From Streptomyces dysideae (GTDB lineage: Bacteria; Actinomycetota; Actinomycetes; Streptomycetales; Streptomycetaceae): a stretch of DNA of 64,000 nucleotides. Made by a program: the position numbers and the translations under genes. The notes under the pieces are model-generated. The model was not told the origin of the DNA, ran no database searches, and worked only from the letters and a program-made list of their open reading frames with translations. The DNA is taken from the NCBI RefSeq assembly GCF_001514305.1, contig NZ_KQ949095.1:62001-126000 (forward strand). The letters are read 5' to 3'. Each line of letters starts with the position of its first letter. Position 1 is the stretch's first letter. Of the stretch, positions 32,595 to 41,398 are shown piece by piece.

Positions 32595-33836
32595 GTGATG
32601 CTTCAGCGACCACCGGCCGAACCCCCGAGTGCGCAGGTGCCGGCGCGCGCCTGGCTGATGCTGGCCCTGGCCACCGTCGGGTTCGCGGTCAACTTCTGGG
32701 CGTGGGCGCTGCTCAGCCCGCTCGGCCCGCGCTTCAAGGACACCCTGGAGCTGTCGTCGTTCGAGCAGTCGCTGCTGGTGGCGGTGCCGGTCGTGGTCGG
32801 GTCACTGGGCCGGATCCCGGTCGGCGCGCTGACCGACCGGTACGGCGGGCGGGTGATGTTCCCGCTGGTGTCGGCGGTGACGGTGGTACCGGTGCTGTAC
32901 CTGGGGCTCGCGGGGCACTCCTCGCTGCCGGCGCTCCTGGTCGGCGGCTTCTTCCTCGGGGTCGGCGGGACGGCGTTCGCCGTCGGTGTGCCGTTCGTCA
33001 GCGCCTGGTTCCCGCCGGAGCGGCGGGGGCTGGCCATCGGTGTCTTCGGCATGGGCATGGGTGGCACCGCGATCAGCGCGCTGACCACGGTGAAGCTGGT
33101 GGACGCGTTCGGCACCGCCAACCCGTTCCTGGTCACCGCCGGCGTCCTGGTGGTCTACGCGGTGGTCGCCACGCTCCTCCTGCGGGACGCGCCGGGACGC
33201 GCGGCGCCCGCCGAGCCGATGCTCCGGCGCCTGACGGGCACCCTCCGGCTGAGCATCACCTGGCAGGCGTCCGCGCTGTACGCGGTGGCGTTCGGCGGCT
33301 ATGTCGCCTTCTCCGTCTATCTGCCGACGTACCTGAAGACCGGCTACGGCCTCACCCAGGCCGACGCCGCGAACCGCATGGCGGGGTTCGTGCTGCTCGC
33401 GGTGGCGATGCGGCCGGTCGGCGGCTGGCTGTCGGACCGGGTCGGCCCGGTGCGGGTGCTGGCGGGGTCGCTGGCCGTGGTCGTCGCGGGCGCCCTCGCG
33501 CAGTCCTTCACCCCGTCGCTGGCGCCGCTGGGCACGGTCGCGTTCCTGTCCATGGCGGCCGCGCTGGGCGCCGGCAGCGGGGCGACCTTCGCCTTCGTAG
33601 CGCTGCTTGCCCCGCCGGGGCGGACCGGTTCGGTGACCGGCGTGGTCGGCGCGGCAGGCGGGCTGGGCGGGTTCGTGCCGCCGCTGGTGATGGGCTCGCT
33701 CTACGGCGCCTACGGTTCGTACGCGCTGGGTCTGCTGCTGCTCGCCGCGGTCGCGGCCGCCGCGCTGGTCTTCACGGAGACCGGGGTGCGCCGGGCGGCC
33801 CGCCCGGTCCGTGTCCCGGCCGTGAACGCGCGCTGA
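32595..33836 (+). CDS. narK: Nitrate/nitrite transporter, NarK family
   Basis: 413 residues, major facilitator with about 12 helices. NarK features: FWAWALLSPLGPRFKDTLEL, RIPVGALTDRYGGRVMFPL, and the nitrate signature-like glycine-rich stretches GVGGTAFAVGVPFVSAWF and GVVGAAGGLGGFVPPLVMG. It would import nitrate and/or export nitrite for NarGHJI. GTG at 32595 or the next-codon ATG at 32598; GGAAGGA precedes. Divergent from narG with its own box. Confidence 0.95.
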   Translation: MMLQRPPAEPPSAQVPARAWLMLALATVGFAVNFWAWALLSPLGPRFKDTLELSSFEQSLLVAVPVVVGSLGRIPVGALTDRYGGRVMFPLVSAVTVVPVLYLGLAGHSSLPALLVGGFFLGVGGTAFAVGVPFVSAWFPPERRGLAIGVFGMGMGGTAISALTTVKLVDAFGTANPFLVTAGVLVVYAVVATLLLRDAPGRAAPAEPMLRRLTGTLRLSITWQASALYAVAFGGYVAFSVYLPTYLKTGYGLTQADAANRMAGFVLLAVAMRPVGGWLSDRVGPVRVLAGSLAVVVAGALAQSFTPSLAPLGTVAFLSMAAALGAGSGATFAFVALLAPPGRTGSVTGVVGAAGGLGGFVPPLVMGSLYGAYGSYALGLLLLAAVAAAALVFTETGVRRAARPVRVPAVNAR

Positions 33837-33847
33837 CCAGCGCAGAA

Positions 33848-33861
33848 GGGCCGTTCGGCCC
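33848..33861. promoter_or_regulatory. DevR/OsdR-like box, perfect, upstream of USP
   Basis: GGGCCGTTCGGCCC, exact hexamers, within AAGGGCCGTTCGGCCCC; 123 bases upstream of the USP GTG at 33984. Confidence 0.7.
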
Positions 33862-33983
33862 CGCGGGCAGGTCGCTGTGGCCCCTCCCCGTGCCGGTGGC
33901 CGCGCGGGGATTCTGGAAGTGCAGGGAGAAGTGCAGGGATCCGCACACAGGCGTGCGGGCACCGATCCGGGGAGGTGTTGGCC

Positions 33984-34877
33984 GTGCTGCGTCCCGTTGC
34001 CGTGGGGCTGGACGGTTCGCGTGAGAGTCTCGCCGCCGCCGACTGGGCGGCGAGGGAGGCGTTGAGGCGCGGCCTGCCGCTGCGTCTGGTGCACGCGTGG
34101 GAGGGCGGGATCACGCCCGACGAGTCGGAGCTGCCCGAGCTGGAGGCGCCGCGCTACTGGGCGCGGCGGATCCTGCGCGGTGCGATGGACCAGCTCAACG
34201 AACGCTATCCGCAGGTCTACCTGAGCGGCGACCAGATCGCCCGGCCCGCGTCCGACGCCCTGGTCGAGGCAGGCGACGAGGCCGAGCTGCTGGTGCTGGG
34301 CAGCCGGGCGTTCAGCGGCTTCGGCGGGTTCATGGCCGGGTCGGTGGCGCTGATGACGGTGGCCCATGCGACGCGGCCCGTCGTGCTCGTCCGGGCCGAC
34401 CAGACCCTGGAGGACGAGCACACGCCGGACGCGGAGGGCCGGCCGTCGGCGCGCACCCCGTACCGCGCTGTCGTGGTGGGCGTCGATCCGGCGCATCCGG
34501 CCGAGGAGCTGCTCGCGTTCGCCTTCGAGAGCGCGACGCTGCGGGCCGCCCCGCTGCGGGTGGTGCACGCGTGGCGGCTGCCGTACGTACCGGCCGCGCT
34601 GGAGGCGAAGGCGCGCAGGGAGGTGCGGCAGGCCGCCCAGCGGACGCTGGAGGCCGTACTCGCGCCCTGGCGGGAGAAGTACCCCGCGGTGGAGGTCACC
34701 ACGGTGGTCGAGGAGGGACGTCCGGCGCAGCTGCTGCTCGACGCCACCCGGGACGCCGGCCTGCTGGCCGTCGGCCGCAAGGTCCGCCCGGCCAGGGTCG
34801 GCATGCACACCGGGCCGGTCGCGCACGCGGTGATGCACCACGTCCGCTGCCCGGTCGCGATCGTGCCGCACGAGTGA
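33984..34877 (+). CDS. Tandem universal stress protein
   Basis: 297 residues. GTG at 33984 is chosen because GGGGAGG ends eight bases before it; a GTG at 33975 overlaps that site. Domain 1 AVGLDGSRESLAAADW with loop GSRAFSGFGGFMAGS (second Gly replaced by Ala). Domain 2 VVVGVDPAHPAEE, LAPWREKYPAVEV, degenerate loop GRKVRPARVGMHTGPV. Most like the USP at 2465-3370. Monocistronic. Confidence 0.93.
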   Translation: MLRPVAVGLDGSRESLAAADWAAREALRRGLPLRLVHAWEGGITPDESELPELEAPRYWARRILRGAMDQLNERYPQVYLSGDQIARPASDALVEAGDEAELLVLGSRAFSGFGGFMAGSVALMTVAHATRPVVLVRADQTLEDEHTPDAEGRPSARTPYRAVVVGVDPAHPAEELLAFAFESATLRAAPLRVVHAWRLPYVPAALEAKARREVRQAAQRTLEAVLAPWREKYPAVEVTTVVEEGRPAQLLLDATRDAGLLAVGRKVRPARVGMHTGPVAHAVMHHVRCPVAIVPHE

Positions 34878-35086
34878 CGTCCGTCCCGGCCCGGTTGGCA
34901 GCACGGCCTGGCCGACGGATGGGGTCGCTGGGAATCGGCGCGGCGTAGGGGGAACGGTCGGCTCGGGCCGTGAGGTCAAGGAGCCTCCCAATGCCGACAG
35001 ACGCGCGTGCCAGACCCGCGTCCGGGACCCGATCCGCCGGACAGGCCCAGCCGGGCCGGGACCCCGTGCCCCTCGGCCCCCCACCG

Positions 35087-35100
35087 GGGTCGTTCGGCCC
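35087..35100. promoter_or_regulatory. DevR/OsdR-like box upstream of 2-oxoacid oxidoreductase operon
   Basis: GGGTCGTTCGGCCC, one mismatch, 62 bases upstream of the GTG at 35162. Confidence 0.6.
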
Positions 35101-35161
35101 CTGAGGCGCCGCCCCGGTACGGCGGTACGACTGGGGCAGGCCCGCTTGGGAGGAGGGTGCC

Positions 35162-35737
35162 GTGTTCCAGGTACGCATCCACGGTCGCGGCGGCCAGGGT
35201 GCCGTCACGGCCGCGGAAGTGCTGTCGGTGGCGGCTTTTCTGGAGGGCCGGTACGCGCAGGCGTTCCCGAGCTTCGGCTCGGAGCGGACGGGCGCGCCGG
35301 TCATGGCGTTCTGCCGGATCGACGACCGGCCGATCCGGGTGCGCGAGCCGGTCACCCGGCCCGATGCCCTGGTGATCCAGGACGCGACGCTGCTGCACCA
35401 GGTGAACGTCTTCGAGGGGCTGCGCCCCGGCGGCCCGGTGCTCGTCAACTCCCCGCTCGGTACGGCCGAGTTGGGCCTTGCCACGCTCACCGGCCCCGTC
35501 CTCACCGTCCCGGCCACCGCCATCGCGCTGCGCCACTTCGGCCGCCCGGTCCCGAACATCGTCCTGCTCGGCGGGCTCGCCGCCCTCACCGGCTGTGTGA
35601 CGGTCGACTCGCTCGGCGCCGCCGTGCAGGAGCGCTTCGCCGGCGCGTTGGGCGCCGCCAACACGGCCGCGGCCCGGGAGGCGTACGACCATGTCCGCGC
35701 CCACAGGGAGGAGCCGACCGGTGCTCAAGCAGACTGA
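35162..35737 (+). CDS. 2-oxoacid:acceptor oxidoreductase, gamma subunit
   Basis: 191 residues. Gamma-type domain of pyruvate/2-oxoacid:ferredoxin oxidoreductases: IHGRGGQGAVTAAEVLSVAA at the start, FPSFGSERTGAPVMAF and LLGGLAALTG. GTG start with GGGAGGAGGGTGCC upstream. The next gene begins 17 bases before its stop. First of four overlapping genes, with a box 62 bases upstream. The substrate (pyruvate, 2-oxoglutarate or branched 2-oxoacids) cannot be fixed from sequence alone. Confidence 0.93.
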   Translation: MFQVRIHGRGGQGAVTAAEVLSVAAFLEGRYAQAFPSFGSERTGAPVMAFCRIDDRPIRVREPVTRPDALVIQDATLLHQVNVFEGLRPGGPVLVNSPLGTAELGLATLTGPVLTVPATAIALRHFGRPVPNIVLLGGLAALTGCVTVDSLGAAVQERFAGALGAANTAAAREAYDHVRAHREEPTGAQAD

Positions 35738-36962
35738 GGGCTCGCGCGCGGTCGCCGAGACCGTCGCACACTGCCGCCCCGAAGTGATCGCGGCCTACCC
35801 GATCTCCCCGCAGACGCACATCGTCGAGGAGCTCAGCCGGCTGGTGAAGTCCGGTGCGCTGAAGCCGTGCGAGTACGTCAACGTCGAGTCGGAGTTCGCC
35901 GCGATGTCCCTGTGTATCGGGGCGTCGGCGGCGGGCGCCCGCACCTACACCGCGACCGCCAGCCAGGGCCTGCTCTACATGGTGGAGGCCCTCTACAACG
36001 CCTCCGGGCTCGGCCTGCCGATCGTGATGACGGTCGCCAACCGGGCGATCGGCGCGCCCATCAACATCTGGAACGACCACAGCGACAGCATGTCCCAGCG
36101 CGACTCGGGCTGGATCCAGCTGTACGCGCGCGACAACCAGGAGGCCGCCGACCTGCATCCGCAGGCGTTCCGGCTGGCCGAGGAGCTGTCGCTGCCGGTG
36201 ATGGTGTGCATGGACGGCTTCGTCCTCACACACGCCTGGGAACGGATCGAGGTGCCCGAGCGGGCGCAGGTCGACGCGTTCCTGCCGCCGTACGAACCCC
36301 GCCAGGTCCTGGACCCCGACGAGCCCGTGTCGATCGGCGCGATGGTCGGCCCGGAGGCCTTCACCGAGGTGCGCTATCTGGCCCACGCCAAGCAGATGCA
36401 GGCGCTGGAGGCGATCCCCAGGGTCGCGGAGGAGTTCCGGCAGGTCTTCGGCCGCGGCTCCGGCGGGCTGGTCCAGCCGTACGCCTGTGAGGACGCCGAG
36501 ACGATCGTCGTGGCGCTCGGCTCGGTGCTGGGCACGATCTGCGACGTCGTCGACGAGATGCGCGCGGACGGGGTGCGGATCGGCGCGCTGGGGATCACGT
36601 CCTTCCGGCCGTTCCCGCTGGACGCCGTACGGAACGTGCTCGGCCGGGCCCGGCAGGTCGTCGTGCTGGAGCGGGCGCTCGCCGTCGGCATCGGCGGCAT
36701 CGTCTCCGCGAACGTCCGCACGGCGCTGTCCGGGATCCACCTCGACGGCCACACCGTGATCGCCGGGCTCGGCGGGCGGCCGGTCACCAAGGCGTCCCTG
36801 CACCGGCTGTTCGCCGACGCGCTCGCCGGACGTCTGGAGCAGCTGACGTTCCTGGACCTCGACACCGGGCTGGTGGAGCGGGAGCTGGCGCGGATGGCGC
36901 GGGCCCGGAGGTCCGGGCCGTCGGCGGAGAACATCCTGCGCGATGTGGGGAGCAACCGATGA
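35721..36962 (+). CDS. 2-oxoacid:acceptor oxidoreductase, alpha subunit
   Basis: 413 residues. Pyrimidine-binding domain of the thiamine enzyme: AYPISPQTHIVEELSRL, VESEFAAMSLCIGASAAGAR, ATASQGLLYMVEALYNA, then domain II (TIVVALGSVLGTICDVVDEM; GALGITSFRPFPLDAV). The TPP-contact block PISPQT is present. Start taken as GTG 35721 with AGGGAGGAG upstream; an in-frame ATG at 35691 is less likely. Overlaps gamma and beta genes. Confidence 0.93.
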   Translation: MLKQTEGSRAVAETVAHCRPEVIAAYPISPQTHIVEELSRLVKSGALKPCEYVNVESEFAAMSLCIGASAAGARTYTATASQGLLYMVEALYNASGLGLPIVMTVANRAIGAPINIWNDHSDSMSQRDSGWIQLYARDNQEAADLHPQAFRLAEELSLPVMVCMDGFVLTHAWERIEVPERAQVDAFLPPYEPRQVLDPDEPVSIGAMVGPEAFTEVRYLAHAKQMQALEAIPRVAEEFRQVFGRGSGGLVQPYACEDAETIVVALGSVLGTICDVVDEMRADGVRIGALGITSFRPFPLDAVRNVLGRARQVVVLERALAVGIGGIVSANVRTALSGIHLDGHTVIAGLGGRPVTKASLHRLFADALAGRLEQLTFLDLDTGLVERELARMARARRSGPSAENILRDVGSNR

Positions 36963-37978
36963 GTGCCGCGCGGCAGGTGAAGTTCTACCAGGTCGGCAGC
37001 CACGCCGCCGGAAACCGGCTGCTGGGACCGGAGTCGCAGTCCGACCAGGCCGACCCGGGCCGCGCCAACGCGCTCACCTCCGGCCACCGTGCCTGCCAGG
37101 GCTGCGGCGAGGCGCTCGGCGCCCGCTATGTCCTGGACGCGGCACAGCGGGCGGCCGGCGGCAAGGTGATCGCGGTCAACGCGACGGGCTGCCTGGAGGT
37201 GTTCTCCACGCCGTACCCGGAGACGTCCTGGCAACTCCCGTGGCTGCACTCCCTGTTCGGCAACGCACCCGCCGTCGCCGCCGGTGTCGCCGCCGCGCTG
37301 CGCGCCAAGGGGCGCACGGACGTCCGTGTGGTCGGGCAGGGCGGGGACGGCGGCTCCGTCGACATCGGGTTCGGCTGTCTGTCCGGCATGTTCGAGCGGG
37401 GCGACGACGTCCTGTACGTCTGTTACGACAACGAGGCGTACATGAACACCGGCGTGCAGCGCTCCGGCGCCACTCCCCCGGCCGCGCGCACGGCGACCAC
37501 CCAGGCGGTCGGCGAGCAGCCCGGCGCTCCCTTCGGGCAGGGCAAGAACCTGCCGCTGATCGCGATGGCGCACGAGATCCCGTATGTCGCCACGGCCACC
37601 GTCGCCGGTCTGCGCGACCTGGAGGCCAAGGTGCACCGGGCGATGGGGATGCGGGGCGCCCGCTACCTGCACGTCCTGGTGCCCTGCCCGCTCGGCTGGG
37701 GCACGGCGTCCTGCGACACGGTGCGCATCGCGCGGCTCGCCGAACAGAGCGGTCTGTTCCCGGTGTTCGAGGCCGTGGACGGCGAGGTCACCGACGTGAC
37801 GCCGATCCGGCGGCGGGTGCCGGTCGAGGAGTATCTGCGCCCGCAGAAGCGGTACGCGCACCTCTTCGAGCCGGAGGTACGTACGGATGTCATCGCCCGC
37901 CTCCAGCGGGCCGCGGACCGCAACATCGCCCGCTTCGGGCTGCTGGCACAGAACCGGGCAGAGGAGGCCGTGTCGTGA
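36959..37978 (+). CDS. 2-oxoacid:acceptor oxidoreductase, beta subunit (TPP-binding)
   Basis: 339 residues. ACQGCGEALGAR near residue 43, Cys in NATGCLEV and SCDTVRIA are candidate [4Fe-4S] ligands. The TPP-Mg motif is GDGGSVDIGFGCLSGMF through CYDNEAYMNTG. With gamma and alpha this forms a full enzyme that oxidises a 2-oxoacid plus CoA to acyl-CoA and passes electrons on. ATGA overlap with alpha; GTGA overlap with the next flavoprotein gene. Confidence 0.94.
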   Translation: MSAARQVKFYQVGSHAAGNRLLGPESQSDQADPGRANALTSGHRACQGCGEALGARYVLDAAQRAAGGKVIAVNATGCLEVFSTPYPETSWQLPWLHSLFGNAPAVAAGVAAALRAKGRTDVRVVGQGGDGGSVDIGFGCLSGMFERGDDVLYVCYDNEAYMNTGVQRSGATPPAARTATTQAVGEQPGAPFGQGKNLPLIAMAHEIPYVATATVAGLRDLEAKVHRAMGMRGARYLHVLVPCPLGWGTASCDTVRIARLAEQSGLFPVFEAVDGEVTDVTPIRRRVPVEEYLRPQKRYAHLFEPEVRTDVIARLQRAADRNIARFGLLAQNRAEEAVS

Positions 37979-39600
37979 AGGAGAAACCGTTCGCGATCAC
38001 CCTGGACGTGGGCTCCAGCCTGGCCAACCGGACCGGCGCCTGGCGCACCGAACGCCCCGAGTACGTCCACCGGCTGCCGCCCTGCAACCAGGCGTGCCCG
38101 GCCGGCGAGAACATCCAGCAGTGGCTGTTCCACGCGGAGAGCGGCGGCTACGAGTCCGCCTGGCGGCAGCTGATGCGGGACAACCCGCTGCCCGCCGTCA
38201 TGGGCCGGATCTGCTACCACCCGTGTGAGACGGCCTGCAACCGCGTGCAGGTCGACAACGCCGTGGGGATCAACGCCGTCGAACGCTTCCTCGGTGACGA
38301 GGCGATCAAGCGCGGCTGGACGGTGGAGGCGCCGTCGGTGTCGTCCGGGAAGCGTGTCCTGGTCGTCGGCAGCGGTCCCGCCGGGCTGTCGGCGGCGTAC
38401 CATCTGCGCCTGCTCGGCCACGAGGTGACGATCCGCGAGGCTCAGGAGCGCCCCGGCGGCATGATGCGCTACGGCATCCCGCGGTACCGGCTGCCGCGCG
38501 AGGTCCTGGATGCCGAGATCGACCGCGTGCCGGCCCTCGGCGTCACGCTGGAGACCGGCACGCGGGTCGACGACGTGCTCGCCGCACAGCGGGACGGCGG
38601 CTTCGACGCCGTGTTCCTGGCCGTGGGCGCGGGCATCGGCCGGCGGACGTACATCCCGGCGGGCGACAGCGCCCGCATCCTCGACGCGGTGGCACTGCTG
38701 GGCAGCATGGAGGGCGAGGGCCCGCCCCTGCTGGGCCGTACCGTCGCGGTCTACGGCGGCGGCAACACGGCCATGGACGCGGCCCGCACCGCCCGCAGGC
38801 TCGGCGCGACGGACGCCGTGGTGGTCTACCGGCGCACCCGGGACCGGATGCCCGCACACGACGAGGAGATCGAGGAGGCCCTGGAGGAGGGCGTGCGGAT
38901 GAAGTGGCTCTCCACCATCAAGCACGCCGACGGCGGCCGCCTCACCATCGAGCGGATGCGGCTCGACGAGACCGGATTCCCGCAGCCCACGGGCGAGTTC
39001 GAGAAACTGGACGCCGACACGGTGGTGCTGGCGTTGGGCCAGGACTCCGACCTGTCGCTTCTGCAGGAGGTGCCCGACCTCGCCGTCGACCACGGCATGG
39101 TGGAGGTCGCCGAAGGGCTGATGACTGGGCATCAGGGCATCTTCGCCGGCGGCGACATGGTCCCCGCCGAGCGCACGGCCACCGTGGCTGTGGGGCACGG
39201 GAAGAAGGCGGCGCGGCACATCGACGCGTATCTGCGCGGGACCGGGTACGAGCCCGGCGCCAAGCACGCCCCGGCCGGCTTCGAGGGGATCAACACCTGG
39301 TACTACTCGGACGCGCCCGCCTCCGTGCGGCCTCGGCTCGAACTGGCCCGGCGGGTCTCGACGTTCGACGAGGTGGTACAGGGGCTCGACGAGTCCACCG
39401 CCCTGTTCGAGGCCCGGCGCTGCATGTCGTGCGGGAACTGCTTCGAGTGCGACAACTGCTACGGCGTCTGCCCGGACAACGCGATCACCAAGCTGGGGCC
39501 GGGCAAGGGGTTCGCGATCGATCTGGACTACTGCAAGGGGTGCGGGCTGTGTGTGGCCGAGTGCCCGTGCGGGGCGATGGAGATGGTGCCGGAGGAGTGA
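37975..39600 (+). CDS. Fe-S flavoprotein, GltD-like with C-terminal 2[4Fe-4S] ferredoxin
   Basis: 541 residues. N-terminal Cys cluster (CNQACPAGENIQQW; ICYHPCETACNR), FAD motif VLVVGSGPAGLSAAY near residue 130, NAD(P) motif VAVYGGGNTAMDAAR near 260, AGGDMVPAERTATVAVGHG, then ferredoxin CMSCGNCFECDNCYGVCP and CKGCGLCVAECPCGAM at the C-terminus. It looks like the small subunit of glutamate synthase but has no large subunit nearby. Fused into this operon, it probably takes electrons from the 2-oxoacid enzyme to NAD(P). The direction of flow is inferred. GTG start overlaps beta by four bases. Confidence 0.92.
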   Translation: MKEKPFAITLDVGSSLANRTGAWRTERPEYVHRLPPCNQACPAGENIQQWLFHAESGGYESAWRQLMRDNPLPAVMGRICYHPCETACNRVQVDNAVGINAVERFLGDEAIKRGWTVEAPSVSSGKRVLVVGSGPAGLSAAYHLRLLGHEVTIREAQERPGGMMRYGIPRYRLPREVLDAEIDRVPALGVTLETGTRVDDVLAAQRDGGFDAVFLAVGAGIGRRTYIPAGDSARILDAVALLGSMEGEGPPLLGRTVAVYGGGNTAMDAARTARRLGATDAVVVYRRTRDRMPAHDEEIEEALEEGVRMKWLSTIKHADGGRLTIERMRLDETGFPQPTGEFEKLDADTVVLALGQDSDLSLLQEVPDLAVDHGMVEVAEGLMTGHQGIFAGGDMVPAERTATVAVGHGKKAARHIDAYLRGTGYEPGAKHAPAGFEGINTWYYSDAPASVRPRLELARRVSTFDEVVQGLDESTALFEARRCMSCGNCFECDNCYGVCPDNAITKLGPGKGFAIDLDYCKGCGLCVAECPCGAMEMVPEE

Positions 39601-39619
39601 AGACAGCCAGAACACGGAC

Positions 39620-39662
39620 ATGAGTCCGGGCCCCGGCGCCTGAAGCCGGGGCCCGGACTCAT
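39620..39662. terminator. Strong bidirectional stem-loop
   Basis: Perfect 18-base arms ATGAGTCCGGGCCCCGGC (39620-39637) and its complement (39645-39662) with a 7-base loop GCCTGAA. It sits between the converging flavoprotein (stop 39600) and pntB (stop 39666) genes. The strongest hairpin noticed in the window. Confidence 0.9.
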
Positions 39663-39665
39663 GTG

Positions 39666-41087
39666 TCAGCCGACGAACTCCCCGACGGCCGTCTTCAGTT
39701 CGGCGAGTCCCCTCTTCGCGTCGGTGAAGAACATCCCGGTCCTGGGGTCGGTGTACAGCTCGTTGTCGATCCCGGCGTAGCCATGGCCCATCGACCGCTT
39801 GATGACAACGACGCTCTTCGCCTTGTCGACGTCGAGGATCGGCATGCCCGAGATCGCGTTGCCGGGGCGGCGGGCGATCGGGTTGGTCACGTCGTTGGCG
39901 CCGATGACGAGGGCGACGTCGGCCTGCGGGAACGCGGGGTTGACGTCGTCCATCTCCTTCAGCTGTGTGTACGGCACGTTGGCCTCCGCCAGCAGCACGT
40001 TCATGTGCCCGGGCATGCGGCCGGCGACGGGGTGGACGGCGTAGCTGACGTCGATGCCGTGGTCGGTCAGCAGCTTGGCCAGGTCGCCGAGTTCGTGCTG
40101 GGCCTGGGCGGCGGCGAGGCCGTACCCGGGGACGAAGATGACCTTGCGCGCGTAGGCCAGCTGGATCGCCACGTCGTCCGCGGACACCGACCGCACCTGG
40201 GCGGGCGCACCGTCCTCCACCGGCGCCGCGGTGTCACCGGTGCCGAACCCGCCGATGACGATGTTGGCGATGGACCGGTTCATCGCGTCGGCCATCAGCT
40301 TGGTGAGGATGCCGCCCGAGGCGCTGACCAGCATGCCCGCGATGATGAGGGCCGTCTCGTCGAGCACGAAGCCGGCCATGGCGACCGCCGACCCGGTGAA
40401 GGCGTTCAGCAGGGCGATGACGACCGGCATGTCTGCGCCGCCGATCGGCAGCACCATGGTCACGCCGAAGAGCAGGGCCACGGCGACCAGCCCGTACAGG
40501 GCGGTACGGGAGTCCGGCGCCAGCACCAGCCACACCGTGCCGACCACGAAGGCGGTCGGCAGCAGCACGTTCAGCAGCCGTGCCCCAGGGAACACCACCG
40601 GCGCCCCGGAGACAACGCCCTGCAGCTTGCCGGCGGCGATCAGGGACCCGGAGAAGGTGACCGCGCCGATGACGATGTCCAGCGCGCCGGGCAGGGAGAC
40701 CCGGGCACCCAGCAGGACCGCGTCCTCCGCCTGGAGCAGATCGTTGACCGCGATGAGGGCGGCGGCCCCGCCCCCGACGGCGTTGAAGAGACTGACCAGT
40801 TGGGGCATCGCGGTCATCTGCACCTCACGCGCGGCCCACAGGCCGAGCGCCGCGCCGAGGACGCCGCCGCTGACCAGGACCAGCCAGCCCGTACTGCTGA
40901 TCCGGTCCTGGTCGGCGACCAGCCAGACGGTGGCGCCGATCGCGACGGCCATGGCCCCGGCGGAGAGGGTGTTGCCGCGGCGGGCCGTGCGCGGGTGGTT
41001 CATCAGGTGCAGGCCGAGGACGAAACAGGCGGCCGCGGCCAGGAAGATGTAGTGGACGGCGTTGGAGACGGTGTCCATGGCGGTCAC
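39666..41087 (-). CDS. pntB: NAD(P) transhydrogenase beta subunit
   Basis: 473 residues. About eight to nine membrane helices (IFLAAAACFVLGLHLM onwards), SLFNAVGGGAAALIAVND, GSLIAAGKLQGVV, ALLNAFTGSAVAMAGF, then the cytoplasmic NADP-binding domain: IFVPGYGLAAAQAQHEL, HPVAGRMPGHMNVLLAEA, ALVIGANDVTNP and VIKRSMGHGYAGIDN. Couples hydride transfer between NADH and NADP to proton movement. GTG at 41087 overlaps the stop of the preceding subunit gene. Confidence 0.97.
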   Translation of the reverse strand: MTAMDTVSNAVHYIFLAAAACFVLGLHLMNHPRTARRGNTLSAGAMAVAIGATVWLVADQDRISSTGWLVLVSGGVLGAALGLWAAREVQMTAMPQLVSLFNAVGGGAAALIAVNDLLQAEDAVLLGARVSLPGALDIVIGAVTFSGSLIAAGKLQGVVSGAPVVFPGARLLNVLLPTAFVVGTVWLVLAPDSRTALYGLVAVALLFGVTMVLPIGGADMPVVIALLNAFTGSAVAMAGFVLDETALIIAGMLVSASGGILTKLMADAMNRSIANIVIGGFGTGDTAAPVEDGAPAQVRSVSADDVAIQLAYARKVIFVPGYGLAAAQAQHELGDLAKLLTDHGIDVSYAVHPVAGRMPGHMNVLLAEANVPYTQLKEMDDVNPAFPQADVALVIGANDVTNPIARRPGNAISGMPILDVDKAKSVVVIKRSMGHGYAGIDNELYTDPRTGMFFTDAKRGLAELKTAVGEFVG

Positions 41088-41398
41088 ACCTCCTGCTTCT
41101 TCTCGGGGGCGGCCGGCTTCGGCTTGAACATCTCCAGCATCCGGTCGGTGACGACGTACCCGCCGACGACGTTCATCGCGCCGAACGCCATGGCCACGAA
41201 GGCGAGGACGTAGCCGAGCCAGGTGTGCGACTCGGCGGCGATCAGCATCGCGCCGATGACGACGATGCCGTGCACCGAGTTGGAGCCGGACATCAGCGGG
41301 GTGTGCAGGGTGGCCGGGACCTTGCTGATGACCTCGATGCCGACCAGGACGCTCAGCACGAACACGGTGATCGCGGTGAGGAGATCGAGGTTGTTCAT
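41084..41398 (-). CDS. pntAB: NAD(P) transhydrogenase alpha subunit part 2 (membrane)
   Basis: 104 residues, three helices (LTAITVFVLSVLVGIEV; GIVVIGAMLIAAES; LGYVLAFVAMAFGAMNVVGGY) and VPATLHTPLMSGSNSVHGI, typical of the separate membrane part of PntA when alpha is split. ATGA overlap with the upstream part and GTGA overlap with pntB show strict coupling. Confidence 0.95.
   Translation of the reverse strand: MNNLDLLTAITVFVLSVLVGIEVISKVPATLHTPLMSGSNSVHGIVVIGAMLIAAESHTWLGYVLAFVAMAFGAMNVVGGYVVTDRMLEMFKPKPAAPEKKQEV

Noticed and set aside
37975..39600. Naming the flavoprotein gltD
   Set aside because: There is no glutamate synthase large subunit nearby and the protein has an extra C-terminal ferredoxin; the operon context points to 2-oxoacid oxidation.
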